A program made the position numbers and the translations under genes. Shown in pieces: positions 9,201 through 20,939 of a stretch of DNA of 32,500 nt. The stretch comes from Theodoxus fluviatilis (lineage: Eukaryota; Mollusca; Gastropoda; Cycloneritida; Neritidae). The stretch covers positions 1 through 32,500 of the forward strand of contig JAWQFJ010008698.1 in assembly GCA_034096865.1 (NCBI GenBank), written 5' to 3'. Position 1 is the first letter of the stretch; every line of letters starts with the position of its first letter. A model generated the notes under the pieces. The model ran no database searches. It was not told the DNA's origin and saw only the letters and a list, made by a program, of their open reading frames with translations.

Positions 9201-9655
9201 GGGTTCACAGAATGGGACATGCCAGCACATCGGCATTTTGCAAATCTTGAAACGTTCCTCAGCTAGCGATCCCAGCAGGCAAATTTCCCTCGATTTTCTG
9301 TCGGTGCTGTCGAATCTGGTGAAGTTACAATTCGCAAACACACGCATCGTGCTCCACACACACACTCGAAGCACACGCACGCATGCGAGTGAGCATGCAC
9401 ACACACAACCATGAATAGACACATTTATCCACTCACGCTATCAATATCTCATCAATTTTGGATACAAATGGCGAACACGACCACATATTTTTCATTATTT
9501 ATTACCTTTCTCTACATACCAAAGACGGCAAATAGCCCAGAGACAACATTATCATAATACTATGTATAGAAAACGGACAATGTCTACAATGAATGGCTAG
9601 TTCATATCTTTGGCTGTGTACAATAGTAATGGTCAACAGTAGAATAAATAATTAT

Positions 9656-9991
9656 TCATACACCTGGCGCCCAACAAATCGAGGCAAAGTAGGCAGGACA
9701 CTTAAGCGTGTCAAGGACAGTGCCTTGTAAGGTAAACATCCGTTTTACTTCCGCCATGGACGTGTCGACATAGATCGGAAATGACGCAGCAAGCGAGATA
9801 TACCAGTCGGTAGCACTGGGCCATGTTACAATTCCTGATCTTTGAAGAAGGTATTGTTGCGTTTGCATCCCAATGTCCGTTCGAATCACCATGACCGCAA
9901 GGGCTTGTGATGATGAAAACCCACGATGCTCCAGTTCGTTACAGCGACAAAGCAGCTTCACTACAGTTTCGCCATGCAATGTCCCTCTCAT
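9656..9991 (-). CDS. Candidate ORF of unknown function, 111 aa
   Basis: The ORF starts at an ATG directly preceded by TAG (also a possible AG acceptor, but with a poor pyrimidine tract) and ends at TGA. The composition is protein-like, with varied residues and no low-complexity repeat: for example RSGIVTWPSATDWYISLAAS and then a segment rich in Cys/Trp near the end. I do not recognise a domain, signal peptide or clear membrane segment. ORFs of this length are expected by chance a few times in a window of this size. It lies on the same strand as the EGF/basic-tail exons, about 1.7 kb beyond the terminal exon. Confidence 0.25.
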   Translation of the reverse strand: MRGTLHGETVVKLLCRCNELEHRGFSSSQALAVMVIRTDIGMQTQQYLLQRSGIVTWPSATDWYISLAASFPIYVDTSMAEVKRMFTLQGTVLDTLKCPAYFASICWAPGV

Positions 9992-10803
9992 CTAAGTCTT
10001 TTCGTCCAAATGTCTGGAGATGGTAGGGACTGGAGAACAGGGGACAATCGCTTGCGCACGTCTTCAGTCCCTACTGCAAGTTCCATGGAGCTCGTCTTCA
10101 CTGATTGAGTTGAAGATTTTCCACTCAAGTCCTGTCCGCAGGTTTCCATAAGCTACAACAATGGACGGCGACATTCACCAGTCATCCATCGACAGATTAA
10201 GAAAAAAGCATGCCAAGACTTCTTTGTAGAATTTAGTGAATCAAGCATACATCACAGACAGACAGGAGGCTTAATGGCCATCAGGACAACATCTGAACGA
10301 CACACCAGTCTCTTTATCTCTCTTGCAATACTGACCCGCTGAAGTATGAGACGAAGACAGGGTGTGGAACCCTGATAACATTAAACCCTGTAAATGAAAG
10401 GTGGTATTCTGAAACATAACTTTAGTTATCACTTCTTAAACATTGGTCATCAAAACAACGAGGGAAAAAATCAATGAACAAATAAAACGAATCCAAAGAC
10501 AACAACAGTTACATGGTGATGTATTTTGCTAATCTCCGACACTTACCTTGGTGAAATGCTCCAAGCTGAGTAAGCTTCCTAGCGACTAGCCTACAGTATA
10601 CCATTCGTTAACTTTACACGGATCCTAAGTATACACAACGGCTTGAAATAGACGGCAGGGTCGTTTCCTTCTGCGAGTGAACCAGGTGCTAAAGGGTTGC
10701 AGGTGCCACGAGCTCCCCGCCATCCGCATGCCAAGGCAAGAAAACCGGTTTAGAGTCGACTGGAGCTCCCCATCACTTTTAATGCTTTTCTACTCGGCTT
10801 TCT
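9992..10803. other. No gene recognised
   Basis: Unique DNA without a convincing ORF, splice pattern or repeat. Confidence 0.5.
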
Positions 10804-11046
10804 TCATTCCGTATTAGATTCTGTTCCAGCACTTGTGCTGAGGTCACATACAACCACCGAATTACACGCAATTACTTGAACATTAATTTCCGAACCGATG
10901 AAGGATAAGTTCTTTAAAGGCACAAATACTTCTTGGGGACTTTCGGCCGTTGCCACATGAACGCTGAGAAATCCAGTAACAGCTGCTACACGCATGTCAC
11001 TAAATAGGCACTGAGTTTCTCGAAGATGTCGGCACAAAGTAAGCAC
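10804..11046 (-). CDS. Candidate ORF or exon of unknown function, 80 aa
   Basis: An open stretch with a protein-like composition, including VAAVTGFLSVHVATAESPQE, FVPLKNLSFIGSEINVQVIA and a TGA at its end. The alternation of hydrophobic residues suggests beta strands, but I recognise no family. No ATG begins the frame at its upstream limit; a Met lies about 17 residues in. It sits about 600 bp beyond the basic-tail exon on the same strand, so it might be 3' UTR or chance. Confidence 0.25.
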   Translation of the reverse strand: MLTLCRHLRETQCLFSDMRVAAVTGFLSVHVATAESPQEVFVPLKNLSFIGSEINVQVIACNSVVVCDLSTSAGTESNTE

Positions 11047-11646
11047 TAGACATACTGTACTTGAAGGTACAACAAGTCCTTACACCACGCAAGAGTTTTG
11101 CATGCTTATAACAACAATGTGTCCTTGCAATGCAGACCATTCATAGTCTCTAGCTCCATGGTTCGGAGGATCACGACGGTCATATAATAAATACATCAAC
11201 CACCAATATTTGCAACGTCTGTCAAATCACAACCATAGAGGACCAGCTACAGTTTAAGTACTTCAACTCCTACCCGATATCCCCTGCCGAGAAGTAGAAA
11301 AAACAGTAGCTAATCGTAGTCCTGAGGCCTACAGTCTGCGTATCAACATGCTTTGTCTTCAGGTCACACAGTGCTTTCTCCATCCACACGTCATCACATA
11401 GTCTATGGCCAGAATAACACATCCAGGCCCTGCAGTTTGTGCAGTCACGTGGCGGGATGGTCAGCTCTCATCCACTGTCAACCGTGATCCTAAGGAGTCC
11501 ACGCCATTTTGGTCCAAGCCTGCTCTGATACAGACACATAACTCAAGCTCAAAGCGAGCGGACAGCTTAGAAACGATCAGTAAACAGCACGACTCAGACA
11601 CCGTTGTATTTCCAGCACGAGGTGCATGGTCTGTTGGAGGTTATTC
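11047..11646. other. Presumed 3' flank or 3' UTR of the basic-tail exon
   Basis: No gene is seen. On the minus strand no AATAAA is visible between 11646 and 11047; the nearest candidate I noticed is far off, near 9501. The transcript end is therefore unknown. Confidence 0.35.
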
Positions 11647-11948
11647 TCACACGAACACCTTCTTCTTCCTCTTGTTCTTCAGCTTGCCCAGTCGCCTCCT
11701 CTCTAACCGCATCAGCTTCTTCAGACGTCGTAGCTTCTGCTTCTCCTTGCTGCTCAGCTGGTGTCGGTTGGCGTTCATGACTTGCAGGAGAACTTTGCGC
11801 TCCTTCATGGTCAGTGGACGCTGCGCCGCTTCCCTCTCCACGCGTCGGAAAGCGCGTCTCTGGTCACGGTTGAGTCCCCAAGCCTTGGCGTGTCGCTTGA
11901 TGATCTTGATTGCCCGTCTCTCCGTCTTCTGCATCTTCTTGGTGAAAT
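11647..11948 (-). CDS. Terminal exon encoding a highly basic C-terminal tail
   Basis: The acceptor is ccacttctgcgttgcag before 11948. The exon enters in phase 1 and reads about 99 residues to a TGA at 11647-11649. It begins [20 protein letters not shown] and ends [15 protein letters not shown]. Roughly 38 residues are Lys or Arg and only about seven are acidic, with a heptad-like spacing suggesting charged helices. In a secreted protein such a tail would bind heparan sulfate, matrix or mineral; in a nuclear one it would bind RNA or DNA. I do not recognise the family. The phase 1 entry equals the phase 1 exit of the EGF-like exon at 21594-21692 on the same strand, so both may belong to one gene with an intron of up to 9.6 kb. 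The 71-aa plus-strand ORF across this exon is a shadow. Confidence 0.6.
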
Positions 11949-12010
11949 CTGCAACGCAGAAGTGGTCACCAGGTAGTAAACAGAATCGAAGAGGTAAGCA
12001 GAGAAGTGTG

Positions 12011-12046
12011 TTCATGTGTGTGTATGCGTGTGTGTGTGTGCGTGTT

Positions 12047-12124
<78 letters not shown>

Positions 12125-12159
12125 CGCGCGCGCGCGCGCGCGCGTGTGTGTGTGTGTCT

Positions 12160-12220
<61 letters not shown>

Positions 12221-12243
12221 TGTGTGTGTGTGTCTGTGTATGT

Positions 12244-12282
<39 letters not shown>

Positions 12283-12305
12283 CGCGCGCGCGCGCGCGCG
12301 TGTGT

Positions 12306-12349
<44 letters not shown>

Positions 12350-12772
12350 TTATGTGTGTGTATGCGTGTGTGTGTGCGTGTGTGTGTGTGTGTGTGCGCG
12401 TGTGCGCGTGTGCGCGTGTGCGTGTGTGTGAGTGTATGCGTGTGTGTGTGTTTGTGCGCGCGTGTGCGTTTATTTTCGCGCGCGCGCGTACGCGCGTTTC
12501 ACTTTATGCCTACGTGTGACTGTGTATGTGTGCGTGCAAGCGAGCATGCGCGCTACCGCGCGCGTGTTTATAAGACAGATATTCTCGCATATTCGCAGAT
12601 ATGCGTGCGCGTGTTTGAGTATGTGTTCATGCACGATCCTAATTGCGTATGCACTCGCATGCCTGCACGTGTGCAGGCGATGTGTGTGTATGCTTTAGTC
12701 CGTGTGTGCATGCGCATGCATGCGCTCGTGTGTAAGTGTGTGCGCGCGCGCGCACACGTGTGTGTGTGTTAT
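12011..12772 (+). repeat. Long GT/CG alternating purine-pyrimidine array
   Basis: Dense (GT)n runs from 12011 to about 12460 contain two (CG) blocks, (CG)10 at about 12124-12144 and (CG)9 at about 12282-12300, each preceded by TATG and spaced 158 bp apart. A degenerate tail with further CG runs (about 12477-12496 and 12741-12752) reaches about 12772. On the minus (transcribed) strand this is CA/CG. The Cys/Val-rich ORFs here, up to 471 aa, read through the repeat and are not genes. Confidence 0.95.
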
Positions 12773-12789
12773 TTGATGCGTATTAGTGT

Positions 12790-14772
12790 CATGCAACAAC
12801 ATTACCTAAACAGAGTCTAGATGGCATGTCGCTTCCTCACAAATAAAAAGATCATTTGAAGAAAAAATATCATTTCTAAAAGCATCAAACTAAAGCTTGT
12901 GTTGCATTTGGTGAATCATTTGCACATAATATAGAAACACATTGTGCACAATATTTTTTTAAATCAAAATTTAATTTCGTAATCATATTAAAGAAATCGC
13001 ATATATTGACCATTCATTATTCAAACTAAATTGAGGCTGAGACCACGTGGGAAATATTTCATGTCAGTTGTCAGTCCGACAAGCAAAGCACTGCTCTGCA
13101 ATGCATCTCACCACATGTCAGCCCGGCCTTTGGGTCAGTGGGCGACTGAGGAAAAACTTGCAGAATCCGTTATAAACAGGACTAATATCGAGCTCCCAGC
13201 AATGCGCGTCATTACTCGTAATGCCTTGGCCAAAGCGGCCTGACTGGGAATGTAGACAGACACTGTAAAGTACCTAGACTTTCATCGGAAACCGCAGGCG
13301 AGAGTGGTAGAATACTTGTCTGAAGGCGTCCTCACTGGAGCGAGAGGTTGAGACTGACAGCGTGGAGTACATATGTGTAGTTGCCAAAGTTCTCCACTGT
13401 CTGGGAGAGAACGGAGTGCTCCACTTCTGAAAACTTTCAAAGACACTTCCAAAACTCCTTGCCAAACCTCGTCTTTTCCTAGATTGGGACCCAGGGTTTT
13501 CGGGAAGCCGTCCCGTGAAGGATATACAAAACAACAAGCTGACAGAAGAACAAGAAAATCGGAAATAGCTTTCGTGACTGTTATTACAACTCTTCTGCCG
13601 CTTTGGCAAAGAGGACAACATTTTTAGAGTCGACGACAAAAAACCAAAAACAATTCAAACAGTAACAAGTAGTGCTTAGAGACTTGAACATTCCATGGAG
13701 GTTGCGCGCAGCTCATGAACTTTTCGTTCTTGGTTTGGGACTGGAGAGAGAAAGACAGAGGTGAAGCAAAGGGAAAGAGGGCGATACAGACAGAGGGGAA
13801 TGTGATGGGATGGTACTGTGTTGACACGCACTCGCCCTTCCATGCTCTCTCAGAGCGGGGTTGTTTCCCCTTTCATCGCTGACTGCACGCTTGTTGTTTT
13901 TCGCACAACATTCCCAACATATGTTGTATCGTCTAGAGAGCGGCAGGTGAGGGTCGTCTTTCCAGTGTTTGAGGTGCCCGGAGACACGCAAACAAAGGCC
14001 CAGACTGCGATAGCCTTGCCCAGACGCCGACCAATATGGCTGCCAACAACGGCCTACTGCAACCCCGTCGGGTTGCTCGTGTCTGCTGTCCGAGACGTCG
14101 AATACAAACTAAAGGAAACGCATATCGTGGACATCAGTCCTAGTGTGAAATGCACTTTTACGAAGCCTTTGAATATAAAAACAATCCTATTCTAATTAAT
14201 TTTTTATCAGTTCTTGGAGTGAGTCCCAGTCAATGCCAAGCGGAAATGGAGGCAGGTTTGAAAGAACGTGTGTAAACGTTCCTGGGTTTCTAGAGCAATG
14301 TCTTCGGAGAATTCTAAACAACTGCAATGCATCAACACTACGTTGCTGCTGTAGCCAGCTTTTAATGAGTTCTCTCGGTGCGCCCGTTGAAAAAGAGGAT
14401 GCCCTGTATTTACATATCCTCAGTAACTGACCGAAATCCTGTGATTCAACGCAGGGATGAAAATTCGCTTTGGGTCACTGTCAGTCTTACAGCCATGACA
14501 CGGGGCACGGACGATGACCGCCAGAACACTAGGCGCACACTGGCTGATGAGTCCCTCTCCTTGGAGAAAGAAAAGCAGCGAGACAATCTGGAGCTCTGCG
14601 AAGACGTCGGTGTTTTACTTTGAAGTGAAGAGAATGGCTTGCTTCATTTGTCTGATTGGCATCGAGAGCTAGCGAGAGGGTGAGGCAAGAGACAGGGCGG
14701 AGGGAGAAGGGAGGCTGCCGTATTTACACAGGCAACAGTGCGGGTGTTGATTATTCTCGGCCAAGTAAACCA
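12790..14772. other. No gene recognised
   Basis: Unique DNA, AT-rich at 12830-13020 and of mixed composition after. ORFs at 13274-13639 and 13818-14195 have no recognisable domain. Confidence 0.5.
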
Positions 14773-15003
14773 TCCAGCCTGCCTGTCTTCCTGCACGCCT
14801 ACCTGTCTGTCTGTGTGTGACAGTCTATGTGTCTACGTGTCAGTACGTATGAGTCTGTGCGTCTGTCTTTCTTTGTGTATCTGCTTTTGTCTGTCTGTCT
14901 ATCTGTGTGTCTGTCTGCGTGTTTGTCTGTGTGTGTATGTCTTTGTATATGTGTGTCTTCCTCTCTGTCTGTGTGTCCGTCTATTGTCTACGTCTGTGTC
15001 TGA
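14773..15003 (+). repeat. Degenerate CTGT/TGTC simple repeat
   Basis: Pyrimidine/TG-rich DNA dominated by CTGTCTGT and TGTGTCT words with many substitutions. Confidence 0.85.
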
Positions 15004-15339
15004 GAAAGAAGCAGAAAAAATACACTTTAAAAAGGCAGCCAGACTGGATTTTACAGACAGAGAAAACACCCCACTGTATTTAAGACTGGTTAGAACACAT
15101 CGTCAGTTGTTGCTGAACCATTTACCAGAGAATTGCTACAACACGAATCAGTGAGACTTGCAGAGAGGACAGCGCCATGTCAAGCGAACCTGGAAGGCCA
15201 AGACTGGAGCTCGCAGGGAAGCACTCCGTGTGGAGCTCGCCTTGCACGTGCCTCCACGTGGGACGTGCATCCTGCCCTCCCAGCCTCAACGTCCAACCTC
15301 CGCCCTGGCGCCTGGAGGGGGCCCAAGACCAACAAACAG

Positions 15340-15600
15340 CCGCTATGCGCCCGCCCCTCCCCCTCCCCTTTCACCCTCTCTAGCCTCTCATCCCCTGCTG
15401 CCTTACCAAACCACGGGCACCGCGCTTGCCCCCGAAGGCCCGGAAAAGGCCACAGCTGACATGCATTGGCCCAACCCACAGTCATCCCCCCTCTCCTCTC
15501 ACGGCACCCCCCCAATCCTTCAAACACCCCCCCCCCCCTTTTGCCCCTTTCTCCCCCTCTTTCCCCCAATGCCATCCACCTCCTTCAACCCACCACTCCA
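15340..15600 (+). repeat. C-rich low-complexity DNA
   Basis: Many runs of four or more C, including a run of ten at about 15528-15537. All ORFs across it are Pro/Ser-rich artefacts. Confidence 0.8.
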
Positions 15601-16184
15601 TGTATGTTTCCTCTGGGATTCTCCACACCTCAAACATCACACCACAGGCGGGCTGTCTCTCTCCCTTCTTGATCAATGGGTCCTGAAGGCTTTTCTGTCC
15701 CCTTCTCCTTGGCTGTAACTGGAGAATCGCATTTCATGCATGTACAGTACAGCCTCATGCGGGTCGAGGCGAGAGTGCCTGCCAGTACGAAACAAGTTCT
15801 CAAAGTGCAGCCACAGCCTGCCTGGAGTGCAGCAACAACAGTGCACGCCACGAGCGCCTCAGAGCAGCCCTTCAGGGGACACGCGGGAGGAGACCCCGCT
15901 GAAAATGTCACCGCTTTTCTTGGCGAATCGAGCGTCGTTAACCTTTGCCGTCACATGGAGTTCACACGGGACGGCCATGTTTTCCAGCCGGCTTTTTTTT
16001 TCAGGTGTGAGCTTTCCATGTTTTTCTTTTTTCTTTTGTTCAATGTTACATCAGCTCTTGCATTCGGAGATCCCAGTTTGTCTCTGCCGAGTTAGTGCCT
16101 TCATTTCCCCTTTGTTTGCGTATCTGTGCATTTCCATACAGTGACTCGTCTGAAACGTTCTTCTACACGTTTCTGTGTCCACGA

Positions 16185-16402
16185 GGTCCATGATATCCAA
16201 CTCTCAATGACCTTTATCGACAGTTGCTGTCTACCTCTATCTAGTTCCACACATTATCGATATCCGGCATGTTGTTTATTCATGTCTCGGTTTTCTCAAA
16301 TCTTCTGCCTCTAAAGAGCTCATGATATCTAATTCTCTATGACCTTTATAGACAACTGGTTCCAGTCCTACACATCGATATCCGGGTTATTGTTTATTGA
16401 AG
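16185..16402 (+). repeat. Diverged tandem duplication of about 100-130 bp
   Basis: CATGATATCCAACTCTCAAT with GACCTTTATCGACA (from about 16190) recurs as CATGATATCTAATTCTCTAT with GACCTTTATAGACA (from about 16321). Both copies continue with TCGATATCCGG and TTGTTTATT. The copies differ at many sites and by a deletion in the second. Confidence 0.8.
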
Positions 16403-16979
16403 CTTTTGCCGCTTTTCAGTCTCCGGTGGCTTTTGTCAAGGTCTTCAGTGGATGTGTTTTAAATGCAGTTTTATTTTCAGTAGCGTGTTGTTCTCATTGT
16501 GCGCTCCTGTTAATTTAGTTCCAGATAAAGAAACGAATAATGTTTCACAGCTTATCAGCCTCTGTAAACTACGTACGAGTGAGGCCACTGACTGCAAACA
16601 TCACTGGAGCTGGTTACAGTTACAGCAAGTCAAGTCTCCATTTCCCTATTAAATCCACTTTGACAAGTCGCGTAGAGAGACATGGTCGGTTTATTCTTAC
16701 CCGGACCCACATGTTGTTCTAGTTCCAGTCTGTCTACATCTCCTCAAGTTCCTTTCATCACATTGGCCCAGGGCCTCTGTTACCAGCGCCTTCCTTCTAC
16801 AAAGTATGTATGTACACGATTGACTTCTTTGCGTTCCCGCCCAAGTCTCAGCCTCCCACGAACCCATCGTGATCTATCTTCAAGCAAAACTCTCTCTGTG
16901 CTCGCAATCTCCAGATGTCCTTCCCGTCCTCTCCCGAGTCTCTGTCTTCCCGATGTTTTGGTCCTAAATGTTACCTGAC

Positions 16980-17710
16980 AGCCTTTCTGTCGCCTCATAT
17001 CACCGACAGGCGGGTGGCGGTGGAGCGGCTCCCATCTCTGAAGGTCTTCGAGGACCAGGGGGCGCTCCAGGAGACTGCCTGGGGCGGGCTCAGTGTGGGG
17101 CGGGCGCCCAGGGGGCAAACACAATGGCCATGGAGCCAAATGGAGGCTCCACGAGGTCGAAGGTCCCAGGCCCCGGCGGGGGGGACCGCGTCGGCCCTGA
17201 TCAGGATGGGGGTGGGGAGGGGTCTCACAGCCAACGGTTGGTTCAGCGTGCGCTGTGTCGGGGCCCCCCGAAGTCTACGTGCGACTCCTATCGAGCAGGG
17301 GGCACTAAATCTCCCCAACAAGACTCGCAAACCTGTCTGGGGAGCCAGAAATCGCCCGCGGCCTCCTGCGGGACGGCGAGAGGAGACGGCGGGTATCTTT
17401 ACGTCCCAGTGGCCATGCCCGAACTATCAGTGTGAGGGGAGGAGACGAGCGGAAGAAGGGAGGGGGCGAAGGAATGGGAGAGAGGGAGAGACAGAAAGAG
17501 AAAGAGGGAACGAAGGGAGGGGGTTACAAGCTATGAAGTGGCATCCCAGAATAGGAACGTCTGCTTTGCCGATCTGACTGGCTGCCAGCGAGAGGAGCGG
17601 CGCCCCACCGGGCCGGCGATCGTGCGTCTCGCGGCAGTGCTCCGATTTCCCGTCCCTCCCTTCTAGTCCCCCCCCTCCTCCCATCCCCCGTCACCCCTAC
17701 CTCCCATCTC
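16980..17710. other. GC-rich, CpG-rich segment, no gene recognised
   Basis: Composition rises well above the neighbours between about 17010 and 17400, with many CpG and G-runs. Several overlapping ORFs on both strands are open because stop codons are rare in such DNA. It could be a CpG-rich regulatory region, but no gene start was identified. Confidence 0.4.
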
Positions 17711-20700
17711 CATCCCATCACTCCACCCTTACTCTTCTACTTCCATCACCCATCTCAAAGGCGATTTCAGATTCTCTACGTCCTAACCAGAACTACTGCC
17801 ACAGACTTCGAGCCCAAAACCGTCCTCCGTACTTCTTTCTACCGGTAACTCTCTCGCAGGTCTCATATGACGGTCTGCATCTAATTGTACTTTGGGCGTC
17901 AAATGGACAAAAGAAATTAAAAAACAAAGACTTGAAGGCATCTTGAAAGTGGAAAAGCACTGGTCAAATTACTCCTTGATTACACTTGTATTCCATTGTG
18001 TGATTTAGTAAGCAAATAAACTAGTATATCGGAAAGCATTATTTTGGGTCTCGTTAGAGTCTAGGAACTGCTTGGTCCTTTGCGAATATTTCGTCCTCAA
18101 AGCCTGGAAACTTCTATGTACGACTGAATATAAAAGGACGCGTTCCCGCCATCAGCGATCCGGACATTTTCCTGATAGTTTAGAAAGTTTGGCAATAAGT
18201 AAGACATAGCTAAACAGGAATAGACATATTTGGACTAGGACAGATTAAGAAATTTATCGAAATTCGAAATTCAACAAATCAGAGAGATTCTGGCGACAAA
18301 CACGTTGGACATGAAATAATGATGAAAAGTCGAATTAATTCCCCTAGGAAAGCAAAAAGCATGGCTAAGGCATCTCACCAAGGTCTTGTCGCAGTTACCT
18401 TTCCTTGGATGCCCTCCCACCTCTTCTTCCGACAGGACGTCGCCTCTCTGGCTTCTAAGGAAATCCAGCACACAGCAGTTTTAATATTCCACCACCCTCA
18501 TTGGTACGATGGAGACTGTTTCTAAATAATGATGTTCTACTTTGTCTGATTTATAGCAATCATGCTGATTACGTCTCATTCAGAGCCGTTCATTTTTTTC
18601 TCCACAATTATGTATTCGGATATCACTGACAATTTTCAGCGGGGGAAATACCCTCCGCGATAGACATCTTTTGGTATTCTGTTAGAACCCGTCTCCTTGA
18701 GGTCATAGGAAATTCCACAGACATCAATTGGCGGGTACTGTACAGGCTGTGGACGTCAGGGTCTGCTGAGGAAGGTATGAGGCGCGCTGCATAGAATACC
18801 TAGTTGGCAAATAATAGGCCGGTGTCAACACGAGTCAAACATATGACTGCCTTTACGTCTGCTTTCATCATGTTGACACATGTTGACACCGGCCTATTCC
18901 TCGCAAGATCTTGCAAGGTTCCTAGCGTAAGCAACGCGCCCCTGACCATAGCGTCCTGGCCATAGTAAGCATCTCCTGCCAGCTTGGGCTCCGTACATTC
19001 CGCAGGAAGCAAAAGCAAACGCTTCTGTAAGGTTTTGACTGGGTGAGAATATCGCTTTAAAGTATAAAAGTGTTTTGACTAAAAAAACTGCATAATTAAT
19101 TGATTGATTGTGAAAGTCTGACGAAATCCAACCTTTGCATGTAAAGCATGATGTACGCTCGATGCTAGCAGACATTCTCTTCCTTTTCTGAGACAGTGTT
19201 TGCAGAGAGCTTGAGACTTTTGTCTCTTGAGTATGTGGACATCCATTCCAGCATGGTGTGTCCCTAATCTCTGAAATCACTTGAAATAGCGCTTCATTTG
19301 GCCACAAATAACGATCACGTTTATTGACAATAGTGTGAATGTGAATTATAATATCTTGTGTGTGCATTTGGGTGTGTATTTGTTCGTACAGATGACATAT
19401 TGCGTAAATGTGTGAATCCATGTAGGTGTACCCTAGCTAAATTCATAAAAGCGACTTGCCTGTGCCTATACTCGTAGAAATGAATCTTGCAGCTCGGTAA
19501 GACTATGAAGTTGCAGAAACCTAGGGTGCTGCGTCTAACGTCCCAGTAATTATCTGCGTGAGTACAACAGGAAGTAAAGAGTGCACTGGCGAAAGTCTTG
19601 AAGACAGCCTTCACGTCAGCGAACAATAAAAGCAGCAAAGTCGTTGCTCAATTTCGTTTTCTCCGACAAGCCTCAATCGATGTTGGGAGAGCTGGAGAAG
19701 GCACCCAAGGACTTTCCAATTTGAGGTCGTTAACGCAAAGAACATCGGTCTGACCCTCCAGAAATCGGGCTAATGAGACGCCCCGAGAACTGGCGCGGTG
19801 GAAACGGAGGCTATGGACTCGGTTTGCTTTGGCGCGTGCGCGGCAAAAGCTCTCACTTTCCCAGGGCGGAAGTAGCGTTGACTGCCGGGAGATCTGACAC
19901 GTCACTTCCCGTTCATGGCTGTGGCAGGCCCAGCTCGCTCCTGGTTTAATCTCCGCTCGCCAAACGGGCCTGGAGACAAAAACACGCCTGCTGGAATGCC
20001 GATAATGCCTACCTTTCCGTTTCTGAGGTTTTCGCTTCTGTATCCTTCTGTTTCCCGGGCGCGGTCTCCCTGGCTCTATCCGCCTGCTGCGCCTTGGTCG
20101 GTCCGTCTCGGTTTTGAGTACTGAAAAAGAGAAAACAGAGTGGGGGAAAACATTTTAAAGCAAGGAATCTAATGAAGACGGCGAAGAAAGTGTTTGGGAG
20201 GAAACGAGCGAGATGGCTCTGTTAAATGCCCTCTCTCTACAGACTGCACAGGCAGGGCCGCCCAGACATCAGTGGCGCTGCCAGGCACGTCGGGGACAAA
20301 TGTATTCTGGTGCAGTCCTATTCTGAGAGAGGCATCTCCTTGTAGGAAACACCTGCACCTCCATGTCCCTGCAGGAACGTCTTTGCAGTCAGACACGCAC
20401 CGCGATGGAATGGCGCGATAGACATCAACCCATTCCCCCCGCACTGCTTCCAGGACAACCACAGACTGAGCTGTTGACAGAGACTTAAGTCTCAAGGCGG
20501 CAGTAAATTTAAGACGTACGCGGCGTTCCTTCGAGATGACTCTCCACGAAGACAATGGAGTTCCCTGAGCCTGGGGCTTCTTCATATAATGATCTCAGTG
20601 CAGGCAGCACCTGCGTCCACATTTCAACAGCAACAACCTGAACGTTGCCTATCGCTGAATCTCCAGTGTCGTGGTAAACGTTTATTATTTGGAACTTAGA

Positions 20701-20939
20701 GGTTCAGTCTCATTCTTAGTGCAGAGTAACTTTCTGCTGACTCATTACAATCCTCTTACTTGCAATACAAGCTGAGCTAATTATACTCAACTGAAAATGG
20801 AGAATCAAGGCACGTTTGTAACTGTGATAGTGGTGATAATGAGGTGTGAACTATTAACAGAAGGTACCTGGTACGCTTCAGCTTGCCGCAAAGCAAAGTC
20901 TGAGGAAGGGTTTTTTAGTTTTAAAAAGTTACTAGAGTA
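17711..20939. other. No gene recognised
   Basis: Mixed DNA. ORFs at 18894-19421, 19648-19905 and 20169-20585 (minus) and 19915-20124 (plus) show no family features. An inverted repeat lies at 18813-18898. Confidence 0.5.
18813..18898. repeat. Short element with perfect 18-bp inverted repeats
   Basis: AATAGGCCGGTGTCAACA at 18813-18830 is the exact reverse complement of TGTTGACACCGGCCTATT at 18881-18898. The inside also holds a direct copy of TGTTGACAC next to the right arm. A perfect 12-bp palindrome, GCAAGATCTTGC, follows at 18903-18914. No clear target-site duplication is seen. Confidence 0.8.

Larger units (their letters stand above)
8180..9655. other. No gene recognised; two small palindromes
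   Basis: No ORF here has a recognisable domain. The stretch contains the hairpin at 8817-8851, the CACGTG palindrome at 9187-9200 and a short degenerate CA/CG-rich patch at about 9355-9410. Confidence 0.5.

Noticed and set aside
11405..12820. 471-aa plus-strand ORF and shorter Cys/Val ORFs
   Set aside because: They are translations of the GT/CG dinucleotide array, and the first part lies antisense to the better supported basic-tail exon.
14738..15718. Overlapping plus-strand ORFs up to 186 aa
   Set aside because: They follow a CTGT repeat and C-rich DNA with few stops; no domain or splice support.
16780..17577. Several ORFs of 111-220 aa in the GC-rich segment on both strands
   Set aside because: GC-rich DNA is poor in stop codons. 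A short HCVCPLG stretch looked EGF-like but lacks the other cysteines.
20169..20585. Minus ORF of 138 aa with a Cys-rich patch (CVSDCKDVPAGTWRCRC)
   Set aside because: I tested it as a further EGF or cysteine-rich exon of the same gene. The spacing does not fit an EGF module and no good splice borders frame it.
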